Position numbers and translations under genes: made by a program. A stretch of 64,000 nt of DNA from Ga0077555 sp031406575 (GTDB lineage: Bacteria > Pseudomonadota > Alphaproteobacteria > Rhizobiales > Hyphomicrobiaceae), in NCBI GenBank assembly GCA_031406575.1, contig JANOHP010000015.1, forward strand, positions 1-64,000, given 5' to 3'. Under the pieces are notes generated by a model, which saw only the letters and a list, made by a program, of their open reading frames with translations, did not search any database and was not told the DNA's origin. Shown one piece after another: positions 25,622 to 34,888 of this stretch (position 1 is its first letter; each line of letters begins with the position of its first letter).

Positions 25622-26506
25622 TCAGCTGCTTGCCTTGTCTGCGGAAATCCGCGCGGCCATGGCGGTGTCAAACGTTTGTTTCATACGGTTGAAATCGGCT
25701 TCGCGGCCGGTGAAATGGCGAAACGAATCGACGGCCTGACACACGTTCATGCCGTCGCCCGTGACTACGCGGCAGCCTTTGGCCTGGGCAGCCTTGATGA
25801 GTTGGGTCTGGAGTGGGGTGTAGATGATGTCGGCGACCCAATGCGCAGATGACAGGTAGTCCGGAGGCACGGGATTTCCCGGGATGCCCACCATGCCGAT
25901 TGGTGAGGCGTTGACGATACCTTTGGCTCCGCGAACGGCCGCACCCAAGTCGTCCGTCTGGCGACTGCGCGAGGGACCGAAGTACTTGGCCAAGTCGGCC
26001 GCCAAGCTACCGGCTTTCACGGGATCGACATCGTAAATATCGACCCGACCAGCGCCCATATCCATCAGGGCGAAGGCGCACGCACGGCCGGCGCCCCCGG
26101 CGCCAACGAGTGCGATTGTCTGGTGCTGCAACGCCTTGACACCGAATGTGGCCTCGAGGCTGCGCCGGAACCCACTGCGATCCGTGTTGTAGCCAGTCGC
26201 CCGGCCGCCCTGTTCGAAGGTGACGGTGTTGACGGCACCGATCTGACGCGCTTCGTCGGAAATCGCATCGAGCAGCGGCATCACCGCCTGCTTCACCGGA
26301 AATGTGACGTTGATGCCGGTGAGCCCCACTTGTCTTACGGCCTCGAAGACGTCCGCGAGGTGGCGCTGCGGGGAAACGTCGAGATCCATCAGGTGGTAAT
26401 GGCCGCGCAGGCCGAATGCGCCGAGCGCATCCTCCTGCAGTGTTGGAGCCAACGACTTCAGGATGTTGCCGCCGATGAGGCCGAGCAGATAGGGAGGTTG
26501 GTGCAT
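25622..26506 (-). CDS. Shikimate/quinate dehydrogenase family protein
   Basis: The 294-residue protein has the AroE two-domain fold. The substrate-side catalytic Lys72 lies in NVTFPVKQAV, NTDRSGF follows, and the dinucleotide site is ALVGAGGAGRACAFAL. The substrate-binding SxS motif of canonical AroE reads SLA here. The start GLIGGNILKSLAPTL resembles the quinate/shikimate dehydrogenase branch, so a catabolic role is more likely than chorismate synthesis. It lies upstream of the enoyl-CoA hydratase gene on the same strand. Confidence 0.83.
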   Translation of the reverse strand: MHQPPYLLGLIGGNILKSLAPTLQEDALGAFGLRGHYHLMDLDVSPQRHLADVFEAVRQVGLTGINVTFPVKQAVMPLLDAISDEARQIGAVNTVTFEQGGRATGYNTDRSGFRRSLEATFGVKALQHQTIALVGAGGAGRACAFALMDMGAGRVDIYDVDPVKAGSLAADLAKYFGPSRSRQTDDLGAAVRGAKGIVNASPIGMVGIPGNPVPPDYLSSAHWVADIIYTPLQTQLIKAAQAKGCRVVTGDGMNVCQAVDSFRHFTGREADFNRMKQTFDTAMAARISADKASS

Positions 26507-26672
26507 TCAATTTCACCATAGCCGTTTCGAGGTCGCCAAGACGAAACAGGTCAGCTCGACGCCGCGTGCTGTTCGACAGCCATCTGCCGCTTTACGATCG
26601 GTCCCGCAGCTTGCGATGCCGAATTGGTCGACCAAGCGAATGGAGAACAGCGTGCCCCATCGGCTCACCCCC

Positions 26673-26771
26673 CTAAACCGCCTCATCCTTGCGCAACTTC
26701 GCAATATCATCCGCCGAATAGCCGACGTCTGCCAGGACTTTTCTCGCTTGTTGGCCCAGCATCGGCGGTGA
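26673..26771 (-). pseudogene. Remnant of a CaiB/BaiF CoA-transferase 3' end
   Basis: About 99 bases encode the tail LGQQARKVLADVGYSADDI and on to AKLRKDEAV with a stop. This aligns codon by codon, at roughly 80% nucleotide identity by eye, with the last 32 codons of the intact CoA-transferase gene ending at 27617. Nothing upstream of 26771 aligns. The remnant stands in direct orientation on the other side of the VapBC module. The rest of the 26507-26797 gap shows no feature. Confidence 0.85.
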
Positions 26772-26797
26772 GCATCTGCTGCTGCCTGCCGCATGGC

Positions 26798-27220
26798 TCA
26801 TGTATTGGGCAGCCCCCAGGGATTGACGATGATGAGGCCGAGGCCGGTAAAATCGCTCGCGTTACGGGTGGCGAGGTGGAGGCCGCGCTGCAACGCGGTG
26901 GCGGCGATCAGAGCGTCGGCAAGATGCAGCACGCGGCCCTTGGCCTGGGCGTCGGCGCGCAGCTCTGCGGCGCGACGGGCAAGCGCCCTATCGATGTCGA
27001 TGACGGCATCGTCGAAGGTGGCGAGAAAGCGATCGACGGCGGTGGCGAGGTCGGTGCGGCGCTGACCCAGTGGCAGGCGGCAGATGCCGAAGTGCAACTC
27101 GTGGATGGTGAGGACCGAAACGAAGGCGCGATCCAACCCGGAAAGGAAACCGAGTACGTGGGCATTTGGCGCCTGTCGGGTGGTTTCCGAGATGACGTTG
27201 GTGTCGAGCAGGATGGTCAC
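26798..27220 (-). CDS. vapC: VapC-type PIN-domain toxin
   Basis: The 140-residue protein is a PIN ribonuclease. The acidic residues Asp6 (LLDTNVISE), Glu41 (TIHELHFG), Asp102 (HLADALIAA) and Asp123 (TRNASDFTGLG) form the expected metal site. VapC toxins cleave tRNA or rRNA. It starts with a GTG overlapping the antitoxin stop by four bases (GTGA), as in coupled toxin-antitoxin pairs. All key residues are present, so it looks functional. Confidence 0.93.
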   Translation of the reverse strand: MTILLDTNVISETTRQAPNAHVLGFLSGLDRAFVSVLTIHELHFGICRLPLGQRRTDLATAVDRFLATFDDAVIDIDRALARRAAELRADAQAKGRVLHLADALIAATALQRGLHLATRNASDFTGLGLIIVNPWGLPNT

Positions 27221-27507
27221 GGCGTGTCTGGGTTGCGCGCGGCCACGGGCTCGAAGGGGCTGTCGCGGGGCGGGTCGCAGCGATCCGGCAGCTGCAGCTC
27301 GTCGGCGTCCTTGGCGGCGCGCGGCATGTTGTCGACGAGCCAGGAGCCGAGAGGACGAGCGGTGGTGTTGAGCCTGTCCCACACATCCTCGGGCACCAGC
27401 ACATAGCGCCGTTGCGTGCCGATGCGCTGCGGGCCTTCGGTGCTTGCGAGCCGCAGAATTTCCGACAGCCGGGCCTTGGCGTCGGCGATGGTCCAGACTT
27501 GGGTCAT
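27217..27507 (-). CDS. Phd/YefM-type antitoxin
   Basis: The 96-residue protein has the N-terminal Phd/YefM DNA-binding fold (VWTIADAKARLSEILRLA, then GPQRIGTQRRYVLVPEDVW). The long polar C-terminal tail would wrap the toxin. It is the first gene of the pair and should repress its own promoter through the palindromic operator just upstream. Confidence 0.92.
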   Translation of the reverse strand: MTQVWTIADAKARLSEILRLASTEGPQRIGTQRRYVLVPEDVWDRLNTTARPLGSWLVDNMPRAAKDADELQLPDRCDPPRDSPFEPVAARNPDTP

Positions 27508-27538
27508 GCGGGCGATGATCTCGGCTAAAGCAATTTTT

Positions 27539-27573
27539 ACGGATACTAGTCCATACTAGTCCGTATATGTCAA
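27539..27573 (-). promoter_or_regulatory. Promoter and operator of the toxin-antitoxin pair
   Basis: On the minus strand a TTGACA (27573-27568) and a TAGTAT (27548-27543) form a possible -35/-10 pair with 19-base spacing. They overlap an imperfect palindrome containing two ACTAGT cores (cggatactagt and actagtccg). This fits autoregulation by the antitoxin. The spacing is long, so the -10 assignment is tentative. Confidence 0.6.
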
Positions 27574-27616
27574 GAATTGTTATAGAGAACTCATGGCCTT
27601 TATAGATCGACCCCCC

Positions 27617-28801
27617 CTAAACCGCCCCATCCTTGCGCAACTTCGCAATATCGCCGGCGGAATAACCGACGTCTGCCAGCACCTCGTCCGTCTGCTGGCC
27701 CAGCGTCGGTGGTGGGCGTTTGATGCTGGCTTTGGACCGGCTCATGAGGATGGGTTGGCCGAGAACTTCGGTGGCGCCGCGTTCTTGGCTCTGCATGGGT
27801 TGAGCGAGACCCAGATGACGCACTTGCGCGAGGCCGAACACCTGATCGATGGAGTTGATCTCGCCGGCCGGGCAGCCGTGGGCGTTGAGACGCTCGATCC
27901 AGTAGGTCGCCGTGTTCTGGATGGTGTGCTTTTCGATCAGGGCATTGAGCGCCTTACGGTTCTTCGAACGGCCCTTGCCGTCTTTGAAGTCGGGATCGGC
28001 AAAGCCCGGGTCTTCGAAGAGCGCGATGAACTTTTCCCACATCTTCTGCCCGGCGACGGCGATGTTGATGTAGCCATCGCTGGTCTTGAAGACGCCGGTC
28101 GGGATCGAGGTCGGGTGGTCGTTTCCAGCTTGGGGCGCTACGTCTGCGTCCATCAGCCAGCGCGAAGCTTGGAAATCCAGCATGAAGACCTGGGCTTGGA
28201 GCAGCGAGGTCTGCACCCACTGGCCCTTGCCCGACTTCTCGCGCTCCATCAGCGCCAACAGGATGCCCTGTGAGCAGAAGATGCCCGCCGTCAGATCGGC
28301 GACGGGAATGCCGACGCGCATCGGGCCTTTGCCCGGCTCGCCGGTGATCGACATCAGACCGCCCATGCCCTGCGCGATCTGGTCGAAGCCGGGCCGATCG
28401 GCGAGCGGTCCATCCTGGCCGAAGCCCGAGATCGACGCATAAACGAGACGTGGATTGATCTTGGCGATCGTCTCGTAGTCGATGCCGAGCCGCTTCTTCA
28501 CGTCCGGGCGGTAGTTCTCGACGATCACGTCGGCCGTCTTAGCGAGCGCCAGGAACACCTCTTTGCCGGCTTTCGCCTTGAGGTTGAGCGTCATCGACCG
28601 CTTGTTGCGGTGCAGGTTCTGGAAGTCGCTGCCCGATCGCGGTCCCCCGAGCCCCACCTTGTCACTCTCGGGATCCTCGATCTTGATGACGTTGGCACCC
28701 CAGTCCGCCAACTGGCGAATGCAGGTAGGGCCCGACCGCACGCGGGTCAGATCGAGAACCGTGTAGGCGGAGAGAATGTCGCTGGCAGGCTCGAAGGGCA
28801 T
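27617..28801 (-). CDS. CaiB/BaiF-family CoA-transferase
   Basis: The 394-residue protein belongs to the type III CoA-transferases, which move CoA between organic acids. Family features are VLDLTRVRSGPTC at the N-terminus, KIEDPESDKVG, LHRNKRSMTLNLK, and the catalytic Asp in GFDQIAQGMGG. The frame upstream of MPFEPASDIL covers non-conserved sequence, so the ATG at 28801 is preferred. The substrate is not evident. A remnant of a similar gene end lies 850 bases downstream, beyond vapBC. Confidence 0.92.
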   Translation of the reverse strand: MPFEPASDILSAYTVLDLTRVRSGPTCIRQLADWGANVIKIEDPESDKVGLGGPRSGSDFQNLHRNKRSMTLNLKAKAGKEVFLALAKTADVIVENYRPDVKKRLGIDYETIAKINPRLVYASISGFGQDGPLADRPGFDQIAQGMGGLMSITGEPGKGPMRVGIPVADLTAGIFCSQGILLALMEREKSGKGQWVQTSLLQAQVFMLDFQASRWLMDADVAPQAGNDHPTSIPTGVFKTSDGYINIAVAGQKMWEKFIALFEDPGFADPDFKDGKGRSKNRKALNALIEKHTIQNTATYWIERLNAHGCPAGEINSIDQVFGLAQVRHLGLAQPMQSQERGATEVLGQPILMSRSKASIKRPPPTLGQQTDEVLADVGYSAGDIAKLRKDGAV

Positions 28802-28911
28802 CGCGGGACTGGCCTCGGCTCGAGTGAAGTTCGGCAACGATTGTGTCGCCGCGTGGCCGGATCCTGTCAACAGCCGATCGTGGGTGCCGGGTATCACCAA
28901 CCCGAGTAGAT

Positions 28912-28997
28912 TGGTGCGGACGGCGGGACTTGAACCCGCACGACGTTGCCGTCTCAGGATTTTAAGTCCTGTGTGTCTACCGTTTCACCACGTCCGC
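28912..28997 (-). tRNA. tRNA-Leu (anticodon TAA)
   Basis: The minus strand folds as an 86-nt class II tRNA. The acceptor stem is GCGGACG/CGTCCGC, the anticodon TAA sits in GGACTTAAAATCC, and there is a long variable arm, a GTTCAAGTC T-loop and an encoded CCA (28914-28912). No integrated element is seen at its 3' end. Confidence 0.95.
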
Positions 28998-29188
28998 ATG
29001 CAGCACGTGGGGCGAACCCCCATGCCGCTCGCGCTTTTAGCGGGCGTGATGGCGGTCCACAAGCATGCGTCGAGCAGAGCTCGGTAACAGTTCCCGCTTG
29101 ATTGCGCCCGCACGGGGGGAGCAATGTCGCGACCGAGTCCTCGGTCGATGGCGGCACGGGACTCTCACCTGCGGAATGGCCCTGACCT

Positions 29189-29935
29189 ATGAGCATCAAG
29201 TCCACCTTCTTCGGCGTCGTGTCCCGCTCGGACCAGCCCAAGCGCGACACGCTGCGCCGCTTGCGGGCACGGTCCAAGCCCGTCGGCAGGCGACAGGAAT
29301 TACGGCCGCGGCTCGTGTTGGCGAGCGCCAGTCCGCGCCGCATGATGCTGTTGGCACAAGTGGGTGTGGAGCCCGATGCGCTGCGACCGTCGTCGATTGA
29401 CGAGACGCCCCTGCGCGGTGAGATGCCCCGCAGCCTGGCAATGCGGCTGGCTCGCGCAAAAGCCGAATCGGCACGCGATCTCATTGCCGACGATGCCGAA
29501 CTGGCCGAAGCCTACGTGCTGGCGGCCGATACGGTCGTTGCTTCGGGTCGCCGGGATATTTTCGGCAAACCCAACGATGTCGATGAAGCCTTGGCTATGC
29601 TTGAGCGCTTGTCGGGCCGGTCACATCGCGTGCTGACCGGCGTCTGCCTCGTGACGCCCGATGATCGAGTGCGGTTGAAACTCGTCGACACGCGGGTGCG
29701 GTTCAAGCGCTTGTCGCGTGAGGAAAAAGAAGCGTACTTGGCGTCTCGCGAGTGGCGCGGCAAGGCCGGAGGATATGCCATTCAGGGGCTCGCTGGATGC
29801 TTCGTGCAGCGTCTGGTCGGGTCCTACACCAATGTTGTGGGGCTGCCCTTGACCGAAGTCGCCGCGATGCTTGTGGGCGAGGGCTTTCCCATCCATTTCA
29901 ATTGGTTGAAGGCTGGCGAAACAGAGGCGGAATAG
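29189..29935 (+). CDS. maf: Maf-family nucleotide pyrophosphatase
   Basis: The 248-residue protein has the Maf signature LASASPRRMMLL, the base-recognition DETPLRGE, AADTVVASGRR and the C-terminal YAIQGLAGCFV. Maf proteins hydrolyse non-canonical or modified NTPs. There are about 41 residues of basic, non-conserved sequence before the signature, more than usual. The true start may therefore lie downstream, for example at the GTG within LRPRLVLASA. yacG follows after 6 bases, a common pairing in this order. Confidence 0.9.
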   Translation: MSIKSTFFGVVSRSDQPKRDTLRRLRARSKPVGRRQELRPRLVLASASPRRMMLLAQVGVEPDALRPSSIDETPLRGEMPRSLAMRLARAKAESARDLIADDAELAEAYVLAADTVVASGRRDIFGKPNDVDEALAMLERLSGRSHRVLTGVCLVTPDDRVRLKLVDTRVRFKRLSREEKEAYLASREWRGKAGGYAIQGLAGCFVQRLVGSYTNVVGLPLTEVAAMLVGEGFPIHFNWLKAGETEAE

Positions 29936-29941
29936 GTCGAC

Positions 29942-30187
29942 GTGATCAAGCTGGTGGAACAACCCGAACCAACGCGCGGCGGCAAATGTCCGGTCTGCCG
30001 CAAACCCACGGATGCCGAAAACAGGCCATTCTGTTCGCGCCGGTGTGCCGATCTCGACTTGTCGCGTTGGCTCGGCGGCGGCTACGCCATCGCGGGCTCG
30101 GTCGATTCGGATGAAGACGGCGACGATGCTACGACTCGCCGCGGGCCGGCCGACGGAGCAAGGAGCGCGACCGATGAAGATGAGTGA
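29942..30187 (+). CDS. yacG: DNA gyrase inhibitor YacG (zinc-binding)
   Basis: The 81-residue protein has the two zinc knuckles CPVCRKP and RPFCSRRCADLDL and an acidic tail. In E. coli YacG inhibits gyrase. It starts at a GTG (VIKLVEQ) 6 bases after maf, and its end overlaps the next gene by 14 bases. Confidence 0.93.
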   Translation: MIKLVEQPEPTRGGKCPVCRKPTDAENRPFCSRRCADLDLSRWLGGGYAIAGSVDSDEDGDDATTRRGPADGARSATDEDE

Positions 30188-30506
30188 CATTCCTTTCGGC
30201 ACGACCGACTGGGCCAGCGTCGCGCCGACCGAGCATCGGGGTGAAAGCGGTATGGCGACCTGGCGAACCCGCGAATTCGGCGGCATCCGGGTTCGAATGG
30301 TGGACTATTCGCCGAACTATCTGGCGGATCATTGGTGCCAGAAGGGTCACATCCTTCTGGTCCTCGCCGGCGAACTCGAGACCGAACTCGACGACGGTCG
30401 CCGGGTGGTGCTGAAACCTGGCCAAAGTTATCAAGTCGCCGACGGCGCCGAGCCCCACCGCTCGCGGACCGGACCAGATGGAGCGAGGTTGTTCATTGTG
30501 GATTGA
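30174..30506 (+). CDS. DHCW-motif cupin protein
   Basis: The 110-residue single-domain cupin contains the ADHWCQKGH stretch and the beta-helix motif ELETELDDGRRVVLKPG. It begins at an ATG after a strong aaggagcg site and overlaps the yacG end, so the three genes form a tight operon. Its biochemical role is unknown. Confidence 0.85.
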   Translation: MKMSDIPFGTTDWASVAPTEHRGESGMATWRTREFGGIRVRMVDYSPNYLADHWCQKGHILLVLAGELETELDDGRRVVLKPGQSYQVADGAEPHRSRTGPDGARLFIVD

Positions 30507-30681
30507 GGGGGTGAGATGGTGGCGAGGGTAGTTCTTCGACAGTTGCGTTGAGGTCGTCAACCAAAGGGCGCGAAGCTCGACTCCAATCCAGAGGCTTGTG
30601 CCCAAAATTTGCGCACCACAGCACTTGATCCGGCCGGCGTTCTGGCCGACAAGCGGCCAGATTTCGTCAAAAGGACCGACA

Positions 30682-31581
30682 ATGGCAATCCTCGTCGACC
30701 GCAACACCAAGGTCATCTGCCAGGGCATTACGGGCAAGCAGGGCACGTATCACACGTCGGCTGCGGTCGCCTATGGCACCCAGGTCGTGGGCGGTGTGAC
30801 GCCGGGCAAGGGCGGCTCCAAGCATCCCGAGGCGAGCCTGGCCCACTTGCCGATGTTCGATTCGGTGATCGAGGCGAAAGCGGTGACCGGCGCCACAGCG
30901 ACGTCGATCTATGTGCCGCCGCCCTTTGCGGCAGACGCCATCCTCGAGGCGATCGACGCCGAGATGCCTCTAATCGTGTGCATCACGGAAGGGGTTCCCG
31001 TGATGGATATGATCAAGGTCAAGCGGGCGCTTTCGGGATCGAAATCGCGGCTCATCGGGCCGAATTGTCCGGGCGTGCTGACCACGGACGCCTGCAAGAT
31101 CGGCATCATGCCGGGTAACATCTTCAGGCCGGGCGATATCGGGATTTTGTCGCGTTCGGGAACGCTGACGTACGAAGCCGTCAAGCAGACCTCCGACGTC
31201 GGGCTGGGGCAGTCGACAGCGGTCGGCATCGGCGGCGATCCGGTGAAGGGCACCGAGTTCATCGATGTTCTGGAAATGTTTCTCTCTGATCCCGCAACCC
31301 GTGCCATCGTCATGATCGGCGAGATCGGTGGATCGGCCGAGGAAGAGGCGTGCGACTTCATCAAGAGCGAGCGGGCAAAGGGGCGCTCGAAGCCGATGAT
31401 CGGCTTCATTGCCGGCTCCACGGCGCCACCGGGCCGGCGCATGGGTCACGCGGGTGCCATCATCTCCGGTGGCAAAGGCAAGGCGGAAGACAAGTTCGAA
31501 GCCATGCGGTCCGCAGGAATTATGATTTCGCAGAGCCCGGCCGAGTTGGGGTCGACGATGATCAAAGCCTTGAAGGGTTGA
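30682..31581 (+). CDS. sucD: Succinyl-CoA synthetase, alpha subunit
   Basis: The 299-residue protein has the CoA-binding N-terminal domain (CQGITGKQGTYHTSAAVAYG) and the phosphohistidine loop MGHAGAIISGGKGKA. It makes succinate and ATP or GTP from succinyl-CoA together with SucC. No sucC is present upstream, where the cupin gene ends 175 bases away, although sucC-sucD is the usual order. A good ribosome site (aaaaggacc) precedes the ATG. Confidence 0.95.
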   Translation: MAILVDRNTKVICQGITGKQGTYHTSAAVAYGTQVVGGVTPGKGGSKHPEASLAHLPMFDSVIEAKAVTGATATSIYVPPPFAADAILEAIDAEMPLIVCITEGVPVMDMIKVKRALSGSKSRLIGPNCPGVLTTDACKIGIMPGNIFRPGDIGILSRSGTLTYEAVKQTSDVGLGQSTAVGIGGDPVKGTEFIDVLEMFLSDPATRAIVMIGEIGGSAEEEACDFIKSERAKGRSKPMIGFIAGSTAPPGRRMGHAGAIISGGKGKAEDKFEAMRSAGIMISQSPAELGSTMIKALKG

Positions 31582-31796
31582 GATCGCAGCTCGCGGTCAT
31601 CTTGTGGCAAGGCCGGTCGTATAAGGCTGATTTGAGTATTGGTCCGGTAGGCGTTCCTGCGGTTCGGGACTTAAAGGCCCGGATGCAATCTCCTATGTGA
31701 GAGTGATCGGAATTGACGGGGTCGCACACGCGGCGAACACCCGATTCACATCGTGCTCGTGAACACGAAGCATTCGCGAGCCACTGGAGTGCCTAT

Positions 31797-34766
31797 ATGA
31801 CCCGCCGACCCGAAAATGAAGCGTTCGCCCAATCCTCGTTTCTACACGGCGCCAACACCGCCTACATCGAGCAGATGCAGGCGCAGTACGAGGAGAATGC
31901 AGGTTCGGTGACGGATGAATGGCGGCTGTTTTTTCAGGGGCTCAATGAAGAGGCGGGCCGCAATGGAGCTGAACGCCACAACCCGTCGACAGGTCCCTCG
32001 TGGGGCACTCCGCTCGACCAGTTGCAATCCAATGGCGAAATGACGTCCGCCTTGGCGGCCGACTTTGGCCCCAGCGAAGTGCGCGTGCGGGAGAGGTTGG
32101 CGTCGCGAGCGCAGGGGGCGGGTTACGAGCTGTCACCAGCGGCCGCGTACCGCGCGACCCAGGACAGCTTGCGCGCCCTCATGTTGATCCGCGCCTACCG
32201 CGTCATGGGCCATTTGGTGGCCGATCTCGACCCGCTCGGGCTCGCGGAACGCAAATCACATCCCGAGTTGCGCGCGGAAACCTACGGCTTCACCGACGCC
32301 GATCTCGATCGGCCGATCTTCATCGACAAGGTTTTCGGCGGCATCGAGACAGCGACGATCCGCCAAATCCTGGCCATCCTTCGCCGCACGTACTGTCGCA
32401 AGATCGGCGTCGAGTACATGCACATCACGAGCCCCGCACAGAAACGCTGGATTCAGGAGCGCATGGAGGGCGAGGCCAAGGACGTGCGCTTCACGCCCGA
32501 GGGCAAGCGCGCCATTCTCAATAAGCTCATCGAGTCGGAAGCGTTCGAGACATTCGCGGACGTCAAATACACGGGCACCAAGCGCTTCGGCCTCGACGGC
32601 GCTGAGGCGATGATCCCCGCACTCGAGCAGATCATCAAACGCGGCGGTCAGCTCGGTGTGAAGGAGATCGTCATCGGCATGGCGCATCGCGGGCGCCTCA
32701 ATGTGCTCGCCAACGTCATGTCGAAGCCCATGCGCGCCATCTTCAACGAGTTCAAGGGCGGCTCGTTCAAGCCCGACGACGTCGAGGGCTCGGGCGACGT
32801 GAAGTATCATCTGGGCGCCTCGTCGGATCGCGAGTTCGACGGCAACAGGGTGCACTTGTCGCTGACGGCCAACCCGTCGCATCTGGAGATCGTCGATCCG
32901 GTGGTTCTGGGCAAAGTGCGCGCCAAGCAGGATCAGCTCAAATGCCAAGCGGGCGAGCGCACGCCGGTGTTGCCGCTGCTGATCCACGGTGACGCGGCCT
33001 TTGCCGGTCAGGGCGTGGTGGCCGAGTGCTTCGGGTTGTCTGGCTTGAAGGGCCATCGCACCGGCGGGTCGATCCACTTCATCATCAACAATCAGATCGG
33101 CTTTACGACCAATCCGAGGCTGTCGCGATCCTCGCCCTACTGTTCCGATGTGGCCAAGATGGTCGAGGCCCCGATCTTTCACGTCAACGGTGACAGTCCC
33201 GAAGCCGTCGTTCACGTCGCCAAGATCGCGATGGAGTTTCGACAGCGCTTCCAGAAGCCCGTCGTCGTCGACATGTTCTGCTATCGCCGCTATGGCCACA
33301 ACGAGTCCGATGAGCCGGCATTCACGCAGCCCGCGATGTATCGCAAGATCAAGTCGCATGCGTCGGTCGTGACGCTCTATGGCCGGCAGCTCGTCGACGA
33401 AAACGTGGTGTCGAGCGAAGGCTTCGACGACATGCGCGCAACCGTGCGGGCACATCTCGACGTGGAACTGAAAGCGTCCGACAGCTACAAGCCCAACAAG
33501 GCCGATTGGCTGGATGGGCGCTGGGCGGGTGTCGGCCAAGCGCAGGACGACGATCGGCGCGGCGATACGGGCGTGCCGCTCGACGTGCTCAAAGAGGTGG
33601 GACGGCGCCTGACGACGATCCCGCAGGATTTCGCCGCGCACCGCACCATCGACCGTCTGCTGGCCCGTCGCCGCGAAATGATCGAGACCGCAGAAGGCCT
33701 CGACTGGTCGATGGCCGAGCACTTGGCGTTCGGCACACTGGTGAAGGAAGGCGATCCGGTCCGGCTGTCGGGCCAAGACGTGGAGCGCGGTACGTTCTCA
33801 CAACGCCACTCCGTGCTCATCGATCAGCAGAGCGAGCGCCGCTATACGCCATTGAAGTACGTGTCGCCCGATCAGGGTCGCTTCGAGGTCATCAATTCGA
33901 TGCTGTCGGAGGAAGCCGTGCTCGGGTTCGAGTATGGCTATTCGCTGGCGGAACCCAATGCGCTCGTCATGTGGGAAGCCCAATTCGGTGATTTCGCCAA
34001 CGGCGCGCAGGTGGTGTTCGATCAATTCCTGTCGTCGGGCGAGCGCAAGTGGCTGCGCATGTCGGGCCTCGTGTGCCTGCTGCCGCACGGCTACGAAGGG
34101 CAGGGCCCCGAACATTCCTCCGCCCGTCTCGAACGTTTCCTGCAGATGAGCGCGGAGGACAACTGGCAGGTCGCCAACTGCACGACGCCGGCGAACTACT
34201 TCCACATTCTGCGACGGCAGTTGCGTCGCAACTTCCGCAAGCCGCTCATCCTGATGACGCCGAAGTCTCTGCTGCGCCACAAGCGCGTCGTCTCGCGGCT
34301 CGACGAGATGGCGACCGGCACCACGTTCCATCGCATCCTGTGGGACGACGCACAATCCAAGCCCGGTGAAGCCATCCAGTTGAAGCCCGATGCGGACATC
34401 CGCCGTGTCGTGCTGTGCTCGGGCAAGGTCTACTACGACCTCTACGAGGGGCGCGAGGCGGCCGGCGTCGATGACGTCTATCTGATGCGGGTGGAGCAGC
34501 TCTACCCGGTGCCGGCGCGTGCGCTGATTGCCGAACTGGGCCGTTTCCCCAACGCCGAAGTGGTCTGGGCGCAAGAAGAGCCGCGCAACATGGGGTCGTG
34601 GTCCTTCATCGAAGGGGCGCTCGAGTGGGTTCTGGGGCATTTGTTCGTGAAGGCGAAGCGGGCCCGCTTTATCGGGCGCGCCTCGTCGGCAGCAACGGCC
34701 ACTGGTCTGGCGTCACGACATGCGGCCGAGCAGAAGTCGATTGTCGAACAGGTGCTGGCGAAGTGA
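31797..34766 (+). CDS. sucA: 2-oxoglutarate dehydrogenase E1 component
   Basis: The 989-residue thiamine-diphosphate enzyme decarboxylates 2-oxoglutarate and loads the succinyl group onto the SucB lipoyl arm. The N-terminal region (FLHGANTAYIEQMQ) is as in other SucA proteins. The active core includes IGMAHRGRLNVLANV, GDAAFAGQGVVAE and RRYGHNESDEPAFTQP. The start at 31797 follows a ggag site. A longer frame upstream looks non-coding. The gap to sucD is 215 bases, so it may have its own promoter, which I could not define. Confidence 0.96.
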   Translation: MTRRPENEAFAQSSFLHGANTAYIEQMQAQYEENAGSVTDEWRLFFQGLNEEAGRNGAERHNPSTGPSWGTPLDQLQSNGEMTSALAADFGPSEVRVRERLASRAQGAGYELSPAAAYRATQDSLRALMLIRAYRVMGHLVADLDPLGLAERKSHPELRAETYGFTDADLDRPIFIDKVFGGIETATIRQILAILRRTYCRKIGVEYMHITSPAQKRWIQERMEGEAKDVRFTPEGKRAILNKLIESEAFETFADVKYTGTKRFGLDGAEAMIPALEQIIKRGGQLGVKEIVIGMAHRGRLNVLANVMSKPMRAIFNEFKGGSFKPDDVEGSGDVKYHLGASSDREFDGNRVHLSLTANPSHLEIVDPVVLGKVRAKQDQLKCQAGERTPVLPLLIHGDAAFAGQGVVAECFGLSGLKGHRTGGSIHFIINNQIGFTTNPRLSRSSPYCSDVAKMVEAPIFHVNGDSPEAVVHVAKIAMEFRQRFQKPVVVDMFCYRRYGHNESDEPAFTQPAMYRKIKSHASVVTLYGRQLVDENVVSSEGFDDMRATVRAHLDVELKASDSYKPNKADWLDGRWAGVGQAQDDDRRGDTGVPLDVLKEVGRRLTTIPQDFAAHRTIDRLLARRREMIETAEGLDWSMAEHLAFGTLVKEGDPVRLSGQDVERGTFSQRHSVLIDQQSERRYTPLKYVSPDQGRFEVINSMLSEEAVLGFEYGYSLAEPNALVMWEAQFGDFANGAQVVFDQFLSSGERKWLRMSGLVCLLPHGYEGQGPEHSSARLERFLQMSAEDNWQVANCTTPANYFHILRRQLRRNFRKPLILMTPKSLLRHKRVVSRLDEMATGTTFHRILWDDAQSKPGEAIQLKPDADIRRVVLCSGKVYYDLYEGREAAGVDDVYLMRVEQLYPVPARALIAELGRFPNAEVVWAQEEPRNMGSWSFIEGALEWVLGHLFVKAKRARFIGRASSAATATGLASRHAAEQKSIVEQVLAK

Positions 34767-34888
34767 GCTGTGAACTTTGGGTGCCAAATTGCCCATTCGT
34801 GCGTTAGCTGAGTTTGAGGTGAGTTGAAGTGGCCGGTGAAAACCGCCGGCACGGCGACAGGCCGACGTCACGACCCGCGAGGATTTGA

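Noticed and set aside
28912..28997. tRNA-Leu as an attachment site for an integrated element
   Set aside because: No integrase gene is near, and I found no second copy of the tRNA 3' end in the flanking sequence. The adjacent VapBC pair has its own gene-end repeats instead.
31602..31626. TTGTGG and TATAAG as a promoter in front of sucA
   Set aside because: The spacing between the two hexamers is only about 12 bases, too short for a standard promoter.
32256..33776. 506-codon frame antisense to sucA
   Set aside because: It lies entirely within the conserved sucA coding sequence, has no ribosome site, and its translation shows no motif.
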